Positions 25,194-34,083 of a DNA stretch of 64,000 nucleotides are shown here, piece after piece. The translations under genes were made by a program, and so were the position numbers. Source of the DNA: Phenylobacterium sp. (GTDB taxonomy: Bacteria; Pseudomonadota; Alphaproteobacteria; Caulobacterales; Caulobacteraceae); assembly GCF_030698145.1 (NCBI RefSeq), contig NZ_JAUYNW010000017.1, positions 1-64,000 of the forward strand. Reading direction: 5' to 3'. The notes below the pieces were generated by a model. That model worked only from the letters and a program-made list of their open reading frames with translations, did not search any database and had not been told where the DNA came from. The first letter of the stretch is position 1. Each line of letters starts with the position of its first letter.

Positions 25194-26693
25194 ATGAACG
25201 GTTCCGCCAAAGCAGCACCCCCCGCCGCCACGCGCCACGCGCCGCGGTGGACGGGATATGCCTTCGCGGCCGCCGCGAGCATCGCGTCTTTGGTCCTGCA
25301 CCTGGCCCTGGAGCCAATTTTCGGGGACCAGGTCGTCTTCCTGGTCTTTGTGCCGGCCGTGATCGTCAGCGCCGCGTTCGGCGGCGCCGGGCCGGCCCTG
25401 GTCGCCACAGGGGTCGGGCTTGGCGGACTGCTGGTGTTTCGCTGGGGCGAAGTCCTGGGAGACGCCGCCAGCTTCACCAACGCCGGCCTGTTCCTAGCGA
25501 TCGGTGCGGCGATCGGTTTTGGCGGCTGGCGGTACCATCGCGGCCGGCGCGAGAACGCCGAGGCCTTGGCCCATCTCGAGGACCGTGAGGCGCACCTGCG
25601 CTCGATCCTCGCCACGGTGCCCGACGCCATGGTGGTCATTGATGAGCACGGGATCATGCAGTCCTTCAGCGCCACCGCCGAGCGGCTGTTCGGCTGGACC
25701 CCGGGCGAGGCGATCGGGCGGAATGTCTCCATGCTGATGCCATCGCCCTACCGCGAGGGCCACGATGGATATATCGCCCGGTACCTCACGACCGGCGAGC
25801 GGCGGATTATCGGTATCGGCCGCGTCGTGGTGGGCGAGCGGCGTGACGGATCGACCTTTCCCATGGAGCTCTCCGTGGGTGAGATGGCCACGACGCCCCG
25901 GTTCTTCACTGGGTTTGTCCGCGATCTCAGCGAACGGCAGGCGACGGAGCGGCGGCTCCAGGACGTGCAGTCGGAGCTCCTCCATGTCTCGCGTCTCACC
26001 GCCATGGGCGAGATGGCCTCGGCCCTGGCGCATGAGCTGAACCAGCCTCTGTCGGCCATCGCCAACTATGTGAAGGGCTCGGTGCGTCTGCTCGAGGCGG
26101 AAAATCCCGATCGCGGCATGATCCGCGATGCGCTGGCCAGCGCCGGCGACCAGACGCTGCGAGCCGGCCAGATCATCCGACGCCTCCGGGACTTCGTCTC
26201 CAAGGGCGAGGCGGAACCTCGCATCGAGAGCTTGCCCAAGCTGCTCGAGGAAGCTGGCGCCCTGGCCATGATCGGGGCAAAGGAGCGCGGCGTGCGGCTG
26301 CAGTACCGCATCCATCCGCAGGTGGCGCTGGTCCTGGCCGACAAGGTTCAAATCCAACAGGTCGTTCTGAACCTGATGCGCAACGCCATCGAGGCCATGG
26401 AAGACGCGCCGCGGCGGGAGCTCACGGTCTCCACCCTCCCCGCCCCGGACGGCGCGGTCGAGATCGCGGTCGCCGACACCGGTTCCGGCATCAGTCCCGA
26501 GGTCGCCGTACAGCTCTTCCAGCCCTTCTTCACCACCAAGGCGCAGGGCATGGGGGTCGGGCTGTCGATTTCGCGTACAATTATAGAAGCGCATGGCGGC
26601 CGAATCTGGGTCGAGCCCGGTCCCGACGCCGGATCGGTGTTCCGATTCACGCTGCGCGCGGTGACCGAGGGGGAGCTTGTCGACGGTGACTGA
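25194..26693 (+). CDS. fixL: FixL oxygen-sensing histidine kinase
   Basis: 499 residues. An N-terminal membrane domain has about four helices (20-112). It is followed by a haem PAS domain and a HisKA/HATPase kinase. The haem PAS signature is intact: His190 in [12 protein letters not shown] is the axial ligand equivalent of B. japonicum FixL His200, Arg196 matches Arg206 and Arg210 in IIGIGR matches Arg220. The position of His214 is Arg204 here. The phospho-His is His280 in [16 protein letters not shown], with N, G1 and G2 boxes downstream. Oxygen binding shuts the kinase off. It overlaps fixJ. Confidence 0.95.
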   Translation: MNGSAKAAPPAATRHAPRWTGYAFAAAASIASLVLHLALEPIFGDQVVFLVFVPAVIVSAAFGGAGPALVATGVGLGGLLVFRWGEVLGDAASFTNAGLFLAIGAAIGFGGWRYHRGRRENAEALAHLEDREAHLRSILATVPDAMVVIDEHGIMQSFSATAERLFGWTPGEAIGRNVSMLMPSPYREGHDGYIARYLTTGERRIIGIGRVVVGERRDGSTFPMELSVGEMATTPRFFTGFVRDLSERQATERRLQDVQSELLHVSRLTAMGEMASALAHELNQPLSAIANYVKGSVRLLEAENPDRGMIRDALASAGDQTLRAGQIIRRLRDFVSKGEAEPRIESLPKLLEEAGALAMIGAKERGVRLQYRIHPQVALVLADKVQIQQVVLNLMRNAIEAMEDAPRRELTVSTLPAPDGAVEIAVADTGSGISPEVAVQLFQPFFTTKAQGMGVGLSISRTIIEAHGGRIWVEPGPDAGSVFRFTLRAVTEGELVDGD

Positions 26694-27294
26694 AGCCGTG
26701 GTGCATCTGATCGACGACGACGAGGCGGTGCGTGACTCGCTGTCCTTCCTGCTTACGACAGCCGGAATCGCTTCCCGGACCTATGAGTCGGCCGTGACCT
26801 TCCTCGACCAGCTGGCGGGCGCGGCCCCCGGCTGCGTGGTCACCGACATCCGCATGCCGGATATGAACGGCCTCGAGCTCGTCCGCCGGCTGAAGGACCG
26901 CGGCGCGAGCCATCCGATCATCGTGATCACCGGCCACGGCGATGTTCCGCTCGCCGTCGAGGCCATGAAGGCAGGTGTGGTCGACTTCCTGGAGAAACCC
27001 TTCGACGACGAGGCCCTGCTCGGTTCGATCCGGACGGCGCTGACGATCGGCGGTCAGGCGACCCAGGCGAGCGAGGAGCGCCGCAAGTTCGAAGCCATGC
27101 TCGCCGCACTCTCCCCACGTGAGACCGAAGTGCTGAAGGGCGTGCTCGCCGGCAAGCAGAACAAGGTCATCGCCTTCGAACTCGGCATCAGCGCGCGCAC
27201 CGTCGAGGTCTATCGCGCCAACGTCATGACCAAGACGTCCGCAGGCAGCCTCTCTGAACTGGTGCGCATGGCCCTTCTGGCCGGCGGACTTTGA
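26686..27294 (+). CDS. fixJ: FixJ response regulator
   Basis: 202 residues: a receiver domain with the acidic triad in HLIDDDEAV and phospho-acceptor Asp54 ([11 protein letters not shown]), Lys in FLEKPFDD, then a LuxR/GerE helix-turn-helix ([39 protein letters not shown]). The start is GTG at 26686, inside the end of fixL; this numbering puts the Asp at 54, as in known FixJ. A TTG at 26677 is possible but too close to the GGGGGAG ribosome site. FixL-phosphorylated FixJ turns on fixK. Confidence 0.93.
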   Translation: MTEAVVHLIDDDEAVRDSLSFLLTTAGIASRTYESAVTFLDQLAGAAPGCVVTDIRMPDMNGLELVRRLKDRGASHPIIVITGHGDVPLAVEAMKAGVVDFLEKPFDDEALLGSIRTALTIGGQATQASEERRKFEAMLAALSPRETEVLKGVLAGKQNKVIAFELGISARTVEVYRANVMTKTSAGSLSELVRMALLAGGL

Positions 27295-27304
27295 GGCTCG
27301 TCAA
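27291..27304. promoter_or_regulatory. FNR/FixK-type box
   Basis: TTGAG, gctc, GTCAA, overlapping the fixJ stop. It ends 59 bases before the single-receiver gene (27364), making that gene a FixK target as fixT is elsewhere. Confidence 0.55.
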
Positions 27305-27363
27305 GGCGGCGCGGGGCGGAGCAGGTAATCTGACCTCTCAACGTCCTCTTCCGCCGACAGGCC

Positions 27364-27741
27364 ATGTTAAACCGCCTTCATTCCAGACCGACGATCCTGC
27401 TGGTCGATGACGATGCGGCCTTGCGCGCGGCCCTGAAGTTCAATCTCGAGATCGAGGGGTTCGACGTCGAGACCTGCGAGAGCGGCGAAGCCCTGCTGCT
27501 GCGCAACCTTCCGGCCGGTCCTGCCTGCATGGTGCTCGACTACAATCTTCCCGGCATCACCGGCCTGGAGGCGCTGGTCCAACTTCGTCACCGGCAGGTG
27601 GATATCCCGGCGCTGATTATCACCAGCACCCCGTCCCCGAATGTGCGCGAGAGGATCAGGGCGGCCGGGGCCGGCCTCATCGAGAAGCCGCTGCTGGGCG
27701 ACGGCCTGGTGAGCGGCATCCGCGAAGCGCTGGCCCGCTAG
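27364..27741 (+). CDS. Single-domain receiver, candidate FixT
   Basis: 125 residues, receiver domain only. Asp14-16 (LLVDDDAAL), phospho-acceptor Asp59 (MVLDYNLPG), Thr88 and Lys108 (IEKPL) are all present. There is no output domain. It sits directly after fixLJ behind a FixK-type box. In Caulobacter the FixK-dependent single-receiver protein FixT feeds back to inhibit FixL and carries an Fe-S cluster on cysteines. Only Cys38 and Cys55 are found here, so if this is FixT the cluster would differ. The FixT assignment is inference. Confidence 0.7.
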   Translation: MLNRLHSRPTILLVDDDAALRAALKFNLEIEGFDVETCESGEALLLRNLPAGPACMVLDYNLPGITGLEALVQLRHRQVDIPALIITSTPSPNVRERIRAAGAGLIEKPLLGDGLVSGIREALAR

Positions 27742-28319
27742 GTCCCCGCCGCCCCGTGACGTTCCATCGCCGCCAGCCAGCGCCGCCGCGTGCGGGGCCC
27801 GGCCGTCTCCACCTCACCGATGATTGCATGCCGGATCGGCTTGAAGCCGGAGATCCAAAGAACGCCCTTCTCCAGGCTTTTCAGACCGTTCGCGCCGAAG
27901 ACCACCCGGAAAATCATCGCCGGCATGCCCATCGTCACCACCACGCGCGCGGATTTGCCCTTGAGCAGTCCGGATGGCGGCGCCCCCGGTGGGCTCAAGG
28001 CTACGCCGTAGCGAAACACCTGCTCCAGAAAACCCTTGAAGAGGGCCGGCGGCCCGCCCAGCCACAGCGGATGCACGATCACTAGGTGGTCCGCCCAGCG
28101 GAGCGCTTGCTGCGCCTCGAGGATGGCCGGGTGCGCGGCCTCGGACATGAACTCATCCGTCGTGCGCACCAGGGGAAAGTCCAGAGCCCCGACGTCGATG
28201 CGCCGGACCTGATGGCCTGCGCTGCTCGCCCCGCGGCCATAGGCGTTGGCCAGCGCCGCGCAGAGCCGTTCGCCGCGCGGATCGGGATGGCCGTTGAGAA
28301 CCAGAATGTTCTTGGCCAT
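27738..28319 (-). CDS. NAD(P)H-dependent oxidoreductase, flavodoxin-like fold
   Basis: 193 residues. NILVLNGHPDPRGERLC is the flavin phosphate loop, and HLVIVHPLWLGGPPALFKGFLEQVFRYGVAL is the KefF/NQO-type signature. It probably reduces quinones or nitro compounds. Its start overlaps the hemN stop by one base (TAATG), so it is translationally coupled as the last gene of the cco-hemN run. Its 3' end overlaps the convergent receiver gene by four bases. Confidence 0.88.
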   Translation of the reverse strand: MAKNILVLNGHPDPRGERLCAALANAYGRGASSAGHQVRRIDVGALDFPLVRTTDEFMSEAAHPAILEAQQALRWADHLVIVHPLWLGGPPALFKGFLEQVFRYGVALSPPGAPPSGLLKGKSARVVVTMGMPAMIFRVVFGANGLKSLEKGVLWISGFKPIRHAIIGEVETAGPRTRRRWLAAMERHGAAGT

Positions 28320-29704
28320 TAGAGCGCCTTCGAATGGCGGCCCTCAGCCGCCGCGAAATGCTGGTCGAACACCGTGCAGATCGTGCGAACCACAAGCCGC
28401 CCAATTTCGGTGACGCTCACCCGGCCGCCGTCGCAGATGACGAGCCCGTCGCGCTCGAAGGCCCGCAGCCGCGCGAGCTCGCGGCTCAATTCACCGAGCT
28501 CCCGGTTGTGCCGCTCGCAGATGTCGAAGAGGTCCACCTGGAACTCGCACATCAGACGTTCGATGATTTCGCCGCGGAAGCGATCCTCGCGGGTCACGGC
28601 CACGCCGCGCGCGACCGGCAGCTCGCCCTTGGCGACCAGTTCGCGCCAGCCGAGCTCCGGCGTGACGTTCTGGACGAAGCCTTGCGGCAGGCTGCCGATC
28701 GCCGAGGCCCCGAGGCCCAGCAGGGTCCCCGCCCCGTCGGCGGTGTAGCCCTGGAAGTTACGGCGCAACCGGCCTTCGGCCTGGGCCCGCGCCAGGTCGT
28801 CGCTCGGCAGGGCGAAGTGGTCGAGGCCGATCCGGACATAGCCTTCGGCGACGAGCCGCTCGGCGGCGGCCTCGCTCTGGTCGAGCCGTTCGGCGGGACC
28901 GGGCAGCGCCGCCTCGTGGATGAGCTGTTGATGGGTCTTCATCCAGGGCACGTGGGCGTAACCGAACAGCGCCAGGCGTTCGGGACGCAGGGGCAGCACC
29001 TGGTCGAGGGTGGAGAGGGTGTTGGCCACCGTCTGATGCGGCAGGCCGTACATGAGGTCGAGATTGATCGAGGCCACGCCGGCTTCGCGCAGCCAGCCCA
29101 TGCAACGAGCCACCTCCTCGAGGCTGCCCTGACGGTTCACGGCGTCCTGCACCCGCGGCGACAGGTTCTGCACGCCAAGGCTCGCCCGGCTCAGGCCGTA
29201 ACCGGCCGCGGCCCGCACCCATTCGGGGGTCAGGCCCGGCGGATCGATCTCAGCGGCGACTTCGAGTCCCGGCTGAAGGCGAAACACCCGCCCGAGCCCG
29301 CCGAACAGCATGGCCAGTTCGTCGACCGTCAGCATGTTGGGCGTGCCGCCGCCGAGATGGATCGCTCCGGCGTCGAGCTTCCCAGGCAGCGCCCGTTTCA
29401 GCAGCGCCAGCTCGTCCATCAGATAGCCCACATAGTCGGCCACCGGACCGTGGCGCCGCACCGCGCGGGTGTTGCAGCCGCAGTACCAGCACAGGCGCGA
29501 GCAGAAGGGGATGTGGACGTAGATCGAGACCGGATCGGCCGTCGGCAGATCACGCAGCCAGGTCCGATAGAGGGCGGCGTCGACGGCGGGCGTGAACTGA
29601 ACGGCGGTCGGGTAGCTGGTGTAGCGCGGCGCGCGCCCATCGTACTGGGCGACCAGGTCGGCCATGGAGGGCGCGGGCGAATAGGTCGACTGGACGGCGG
29701 TCAA
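28319..29704 (-). CDS. hemN: Oxygen-independent coproporphyrinogen III oxidase
   Basis: 461 residues of radical-SAM HemN. The [4Fe-4S] motif is in PFCSRLCWYCGCNT (C-x3-C-x2-C). YDGRAPRYTSYPTAVQF at the start and LGGGTPNML downstream are HemN-specific, and the C-terminal HemN domain is complete. It decarboxylates coproporphyrinogen III without oxygen, supplying haem to the cbb3 oxidase and FixL. A TTG start at 29704 is favoured: AGGAG lies 6 bases upstream, while the ATG at 29665 has none. A FixK-type box lies 51 bases upstream. Confidence 0.95.
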   Translation of the reverse strand: MTAVQSTYSPAPSMADLVAQYDGRAPRYTSYPTAVQFTPAVDAALYRTWLRDLPTADPVSIYVHIPFCSRLCWYCGCNTRAVRRHGPVADYVGYLMDELALLKRALPGKLDAGAIHLGGGTPNMLTVDELAMLFGGLGRVFRLQPGLEVAAEIDPPGLTPEWVRAAAGYGLSRASLGVQNLSPRVQDAVNRQGSLEEVARCMGWLREAGVASINLDLMYGLPHQTVANTLSTLDQVLPLRPERLALFGYAHVPWMKTHQQLIHEAALPGPAERLDQSEAAAERLVAEGYVRIGLDHFALPSDDLARAQAEGRLRRNFQGYTADGAGTLLGLGASAIGSLPQGFVQNVTPELGWRELVAKGELPVARGVAVTREDRFRGEIIERLMCEFQVDLFDICERHNRELGELSRELARLRAFERDGLVICDGGRVSVTEIGRLVVRTICTVFDQHFAAAEGRHSKAL

Positions 29705-29755
29705 GGGCGGCTCCTGTGTCTGGCCGCCAGCTTGGCGATCTGGCCATCCGGCGCC

Positions 29756-29769
29756 GTGACATCGGTCAA
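29756..29769. promoter_or_regulatory. FNR/FixK-type box before hemN
   Basis: GTGAC, atcg, GTCAA (TTGAC-cgat-GTCAC on the gene strand), one base from a perfect repeat. It overlaps the ccoS stop and is 51 bases from the hemN TTG, giving hemN its own low-oxygen promoter inside the operon. Confidence 0.55.
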
Positions 29770-29930
29770 TCGCCGGCCAGGGGCGCGTCCTCGGGGTCCT
29801 TGGCCAGGATGCGCTCGGCGTCCCCAATCGGATCGTCGTACTGGCCGCTCCCGAGCGTCCACCTGAAGGCGGCGAGGCCGAGGAGGGCCAGGAAGACCGA
29901 GGCCGGCGCCAGGAAGATCAGGATGTCCAT
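29766..29930 (-). CDS. ccoS: cbb3 oxidase assembly protein CcoS
   Basis: 54 residues. One N-terminal membrane helix (ILIFLAPASVFLALLGLAAF) is followed by the CcoS signature WTLGSGQYDDPIGDAERIL. CcoS is needed to insert haem and copper into the cbb3 catalytic subunit. Its start overlaps the ccoI stop by 13 bases. The gene is short and would be missed by a length cut-off. Confidence 0.92.
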   Translation of the reverse strand: MDILIFLAPASVFLALLGLAAFRWTLGSGQYDDPIGDAERILAKDPEDAPLAGD

Positions 29931-32107
29931 CGCCGACCGCCTCCGCCGCCCATGCGCAGGGCGTTGAGCGTCACGGCCAGCGAGGAGCCCGACATCGCCA
30001 GGGCCGCGACGAAGGGGTTGATCAGGCCTGCCATGGCCGCCGGGGCGGCGATCAGGTTGTAGGCCGCCGCGAAGCCGAAGTTCTGCAGCGCCCGCCGCCG
30101 CGCCGTCCGCGCCGTGTCGATGGCCGTCACCACAGCGTCGAGCCCCTCGCCCGAGAACACCAGGTCCGCCGCATTCTGACTGGCGTCCAGGGCCGTGCCA
30201 GGCGCCATGGCGGCATGGGCGTTGGCGAGCGCGGCGGTGTCGTTGAGCCCGTCGCCGATCATCAGCACGCGCCGGCCCTCGGCCGTCCGCTGCGCGACGA
30301 CCTGCGACTTCTCGGCCGGGGTGAGACCGGCGCGCCAGGCGGTCACCCCGACGGCCTTCGCGACACGTCGAACCGGATCCAAGCCGTCGCCGGACAGAAT
30401 CTCGACGCTCAGTCCGCGCGCCAGCAGGGCCTGGACCGTGGCGACGGCGTCCGCCCTGAGCTGATCCTGGAAGACGTAGCGGATCTTGGGCTCGCCCTCG
30501 ATCACCAGCCACAGCTCCGTCTCGCTGGGCTGCGCGCCGGTCACGCCCACGAACGCGGCCCGGCCCAGGCGGGCCCGGCGTCCGCGGATGAAGCCCTCGA
30601 CGCCCTGGCCCGGCGTCTCGATCACCTTGTCGGCCAAAATCGTGGGGCCGGCTTCTAGGGCGAGCGCGCGAGCCAACGGATGGGCCGAGGCCCGCGCCAG
30701 GGGCGCGGCCATGGCCACGGCCGCGGGGACGGGATCGACCAGGCGTGGACGGCCCAGGGTCAGGACACCGGTCTTGTCGAGGATGACATGGTCGATCTCG
30801 GCCAGCCGCTCCAGGGCGGCGCCGGACTTCACCAACACGCCGCAGCGGAAGAGCCGCGCCGAGGCGCTGACCTGCACCGCGGGGACCGCGAGGCCGAGCG
30901 CGCAGGGACAGGTGATGATCAGGACGGCCACGGCCCGCAGCAGCGCCTCCCGTGGCCCCATCCCCAGGACCATGCAGCCGGCGAAGGTCATCGCCGCGGC
31001 GCTGTGCACCACCGGCACATAGAGGGCCGCGGCCTGGTCTGCGAGTTGGACGTAGCGGGAGCGCGACTGCGCGCCGGCCTCCACCAGCCGGGCGATGTCG
31101 GCGATGGCGGAATCCTCTGAGGTGGCCGTAGCCAGCAGGCGCAAGGTCCCCGTTAGATTGAGCGCGCCGGCCCGGCACGTGTCGCCGACGCGGGCCAGGA
31201 CAGGCGCCGTCTCGCCTGTGAGCAGGGCGTTGTCGAGGGACGACTGGCCCGCCTCGATCCGACCGTCCACCGGAATGCGGTCGCCCGGCCGGACCAGAAG
31301 GTGATCGCCAGGAACGATGTCGCCGATCGGTCGACGATGTTCCTGCCCGTCGGGGCCGATGACGGCGGCGACCGGCGCCTGGAGCGCCAGGATGTCGCCG
31401 GCCGCGCTGCGGGCCCGGGCGCGCAGGCGATGATCCAGCCACCGGCCGATGAGCAGCAGGAAGAGCAGCGAGACCGCCGCGTCGAAATATGTGTCGGCGC
31501 CGCCCAGCACGGTCTCGACGAAGCTGATGGCGAGAGTCAGCAGGACGCCTATGGAGATCGGCACATCCATATTGGCCCGGCCGGCCTTGAGCGAGCGCCA
31601 GGCCGAGGTGAAGAACGGCATGCCGGCATAGACCGCGCAGGGCGCGCCGACCGCCGCGCTCATCCACTGCATCATGGTCCGCATCGCCGGACCCAGTTCC
31701 TGGCCGAACAGCCCCGCCCAGATCGGCACGGAGAACATCATGGCGTTGCCGGCCCCAAAGGCGGCCACGCCGAGCGCCATGGCCAGGCGACGCCCCTCGG
31801 CGTCGTGCGCCGCGGCGGCCCCGGCCGGATCGAAGGGCGTGGCGGGATAGCCGAGGCGGCCGAGGGTATCGAGAACCTCGGACACGTCGCTCGCCCCATC
31901 GTCGAACACCACCGACAACTTGCCGGTGGTCAGATTCATGCGCGCCGAGGCGACGTTGGACAGCGTCCCCACCTCGCGTTCGATCTTGGAGATGCAGCCG
32001 GCGCAACGGGCGCCTCGCACCAGGAGCTCAAGGCGCTGGCCGCCGCCATCCGGACGCAGGAAGGCGGAATAGTCCTGGTGCGGCGTGAATTCGGAAATCA
32101 GGGCCAT
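29918..32107 (-). CDS. ccoI: Copper-transporting P-type ATPase CcoI/FixI
   Basis: 729 residues. An N-terminal heavy-metal domain holds GARCAGCISKIE (CxxC). Next come eight membrane helices with the CPC motif in ITCPCALGLAVP, the TGE loop in LLTGETAPV, phosphorylated Asp in DKTGVLTLG, the HP motif in ASAHPLARAL, and the hinge GDGLNDTAAL. Proteins of this type export copper toward the periplasm for cbb3 oxidase assembly. It lies between ccoH and ccoS with overlaps on both sides. Confidence 0.95.
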   Translation of the reverse strand: MALISEFTPHQDYSAFLRPDGGGQRLELLVRGARCAGCISKIEREVGTLSNVASARMNLTTGKLSVVFDDGASDVSEVLDTLGRLGYPATPFDPAGAAAAHDAEGRRLAMALGVAAFGAGNAMMFSVPIWAGLFGQELGPAMRTMMQWMSAAVGAPCAVYAGMPFFTSAWRSLKAGRANMDVPISIGVLLTLAISFVETVLGGADTYFDAAVSLLFLLLIGRWLDHRLRARARSAAGDILALQAPVAAVIGPDGQEHRRPIGDIVPGDHLLVRPGDRIPVDGRIEAGQSSLDNALLTGETAPVLARVGDTCRAGALNLTGTLRLLATATSEDSAIADIARLVEAGAQSRSRYVQLADQAAALYVPVVHSAAAMTFAGCMVLGMGPREALLRAVAVLIITCPCALGLAVPAVQVSASARLFRCGVLVKSGAALERLAEIDHVILDKTGVLTLGRPRLVDPVPAAVAMAAPLARASAHPLARALALEAGPTILADKVIETPGQGVEGFIRGRRARLGRAAFVGVTGAQPSETELWLVIEGEPKIRYVFQDQLRADAVATVQALLARGLSVEILSGDGLDPVRRVAKAVGVTAWRAGLTPAEKSQVVAQRTAEGRRVLMIGDGLNDTAALANAHAAMAPGTALDASQNAADLVFSGEGLDAVVTAIDTARTARRRALQNFGFAAAYNLIAAPAAMAGLINPFVAALAMSGSSLAVTLNALRMGGGGGRRWTS

Positions 32108-32583
32108 GTCAGACGACGCTCGGCTTCAAAGGGCGCGGCCTGCGGACCGGCGGCCGTGAACCGCAGGTCCCAAGCGCCGGGCGCCGGGGAGGCGGGCGCG
32201 GCGTAGCGCCCGGGCGAAACCTCGGTGAAGTCGAGGACGATGCGCCCGGCCTCGGTGGCCGGCCGCTGCAGGTCGCCCGACAGCGTCAGGCCTCGGATCG
32301 GCCGGCCGGTCTGGTCAACGATCTCGACCTCGACCCGACCCTGGGCGGGCGCGGCCAGGGCGCGCCAGCCAAGCGCGGACTGGGCTTTCAGCCGCGCAAC
32401 GGAACGGTTGTGCCGTAGACCGTCTTCGTAGGGGGTCGCCGAGACCTGGCCCGGGAAGGTGCGATAGGCGGTGACGACGAAGACCATGTCGACGGCGATC
32501 ACGATGCCGAAAAACGCGACGACGGCGATGAGGACATGCCAGCCGGTCACACGAAAGCCGGCGGCGGGCGGGGCTGGATTCAT
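32098..32583 (-). CDS. ccoH: FixH/CcoH family protein
   Basis: 161 residues. One membrane helix (WHVLIAVVAFFGIVIAVDMVFVV) near the N-terminus is followed by a periplasmic domain with YRTFPGQV and YEDGLRHN, typical of FixH. It is required for cbb3 assembly together with CcoI, G and S. It overlaps ccoG by four bases (ATGA) and ccoI by ten. Confidence 0.9.
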   Translation of the reverse strand: MNPAPPAAGFRVTGWHVLIAVVAFFGIVIAVDMVFVVTAYRTFPGQVSATPYEDGLRHNRSVARLKAQSALGWRALAAPAQGRVEVEIVDQTGRPIRGLTLSGDLQRPATEAGRIVLDFTEVSPGRYAAPASPAPGAWDLRFTAAGPQAAPFEAERRLTWP

Positions 32584-34076
32584 GGCGTGTTCGCGGCTCC
32601 CGACAGGAAGGTGGTTTGGGCGCGCGCCTCGGCCGTTGGGGTGCGGACGACAAAGCTCGCGGGCAGGTTGGGCGCCCTGAGGGCCTGGGGCGGCAGGGTG
32701 ACGAACACCCGCAGCGCCCGGACCTCGTTGGCAGGCGCCACGACGCTCAGGCTGGCGCCGCTTGAAGCCGCGGCCGGGGTCTTGATCATGGCGCCCGCGG
32801 GGCCGTCGAAGCCGACGGTCACGGTCTCATCCTCGAAGCCGCGATTGACGATCTTGAGCGTGTAGCCGTTGCGCACCGCCCCATCGTGCAGGCGCACGAA
32901 CACCGGGTTGCGGTCGCGCAGCACGTGGAGGTCGAGGGTTGTCCGGACGCTGAACCCCCAGGCCATGGCGCCCGACACCGCGGCCAGGGCGACGCCATAG
33001 AACACGGTCCGGGGACGCACCAGCTTGTAGACGGCGGGCCGGCCCTGGTCGCGCGCCTCGACCGCGGCGTCGGTGTCGAAGGCGATCAGACCGGTGGGAC
33101 GTCCGACCCGGACCATGATCTCATCGCAGGCGTCGATGCAGAGCCCGCAATTGATGCACTCGAGCTGCGGCCCGTCGCGAATATCGATCCCCATCGGGCA
33201 GGCGGTGACGCACTGGGTGCAGTCCACGCAGTCGCCCCGCCCGGCCCAGTCGGCGCCCTTCTTGTGCGCCCCGCGCGGTTCGCCCCGGTCGTAGCGATAG
33301 GTGACCTGCAGCGAATGCTCGTCGAGCATCGCCCCCTGGATGCGGGGCCAGGGGCACATGTAGGTGCAGACCTGCTCGCGCATGAACCCGGCGAAGACGT
33401 AAGTCGTGAAGGTCAACAGGGCGCAGAAGATGTAGCCGGTGAGCGGCCCTTGCCCGATCCAGAAGGTGCGGATCAGGGTCGGCGCGTCGTGGAAGTAGAA
33501 GATCCAGGCGCCGCCGGTGCCGAAAGCGATCCCCAGCCAGACCGCATGCTTGCCGATCTTTCGCCAGGCCTTGTTCAGCGACCAGGGCGCCGCGTCCAGC
33601 CGCATGCGCGCGTTGCGGTCGCCCTCGAACAATCGCTCCACATGGATGAACAGGTCGGTCCAGACCGTCTGGGGACAGGAGTAGCCGCACCACAGCCGCC
33701 CGAAGAGCGCGTTGCTGAGGAACAGGACCAGGGCGGCGAGCACCAGCAGTCCGGTCAGGAAATAGACCTCTTGCGGCCAGAGCTGGATCCAGAAGAAATA
33801 GAACCGCCGGCCCGCGAAATCGACCAGCACCGCCTGGTCGGGCAGGGTTCCCGGCCGCTCCCAGCGGATCCAGGGCGTGACGTAGTAGATGGTCAGCGTG
33901 GCGATCAGCAGCGCCCACTTGATGGCGCGCCAGCGGCCGTGGACCAGCTTGGGATAGATTGGTTGGCGCGGCTTGTAGAGCCCGGTCACATAGGCCGGAC
34001 CGCGCGCCTTGGCCGCCGCCGAGACCGGCGAGGTCCTGGCGGCGGTAGGGCCCGACCGGTCGATCACCACGGTCAT
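32580..34076 (-). CDS. ccoG: cbb3 oxidase accessory protein CcoG/FixG
   Basis: 498 residues. Membrane helices flank a ferredoxin-like core with two [4Fe-4S] sets: CVDCTQCVTACPMG and CINCGLCIDACDEIM. The NapH/FixG pattern LWCGYSCPQTVW and YMCPWPRIQG precede it, and an Ig-like C-terminal FixG domain follows. CcoG has been described as a periplasmic Cu(II) reductase activity for oxidase assembly. The start at MTVVIDRSG (34076) is chosen because the longer upstream frame overlaps ccoP and is unlike the family. Confidence 0.94.
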   Translation of the reverse strand: MTVVIDRSGPTAARTSPVSAAAKARGPAYVTGLYKPRQPIYPKLVHGRWRAIKWALLIATLTIYYVTPWIRWERPGTLPDQAVLVDFAGRRFYFFWIQLWPQEVYFLTGLLVLAALVLFLSNALFGRLWCGYSCPQTVWTDLFIHVERLFEGDRNARMRLDAAPWSLNKAWRKIGKHAVWLGIAFGTGGAWIFYFHDAPTLIRTFWIGQGPLTGYIFCALLTFTTYVFAGFMREQVCTYMCPWPRIQGAMLDEHSLQVTYRYDRGEPRGAHKKGADWAGRGDCVDCTQCVTACPMGIDIRDGPQLECINCGLCIDACDEIMVRVGRPTGLIAFDTDAAVEARDQGRPAVYKLVRPRTVFYGVALAAVSGAMAWGFSVRTTLDLHVLRDRNPVFVRLHDGAVRNGYTLKIVNRGFEDETVTVGFDGPAGAMIKTPAAASSGASLSVVAPANEVRALRVFVTLPPQALRAPNLPASFVVRTPTAEARAQTTFLSGAANTP

Positions 34077-34083
34077 CGCCGGA

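Noticed and set aside
26677-27294. TTG start for fixJ
   Set aside because: The ribosome site lies immediately against it; GTG at 26686 gives normal spacing and puts the phospho-Asp at residue 54 as in known FixJ.
29766-32006. Long minus-strand frame overlapping ccoI
   Set aside because: Only its last 54 codons (ccoS, from 29930) are coding. The rest is Arg/Gly-rich shadow of ccoI, which has all P-ATPase motifs in the other frame.
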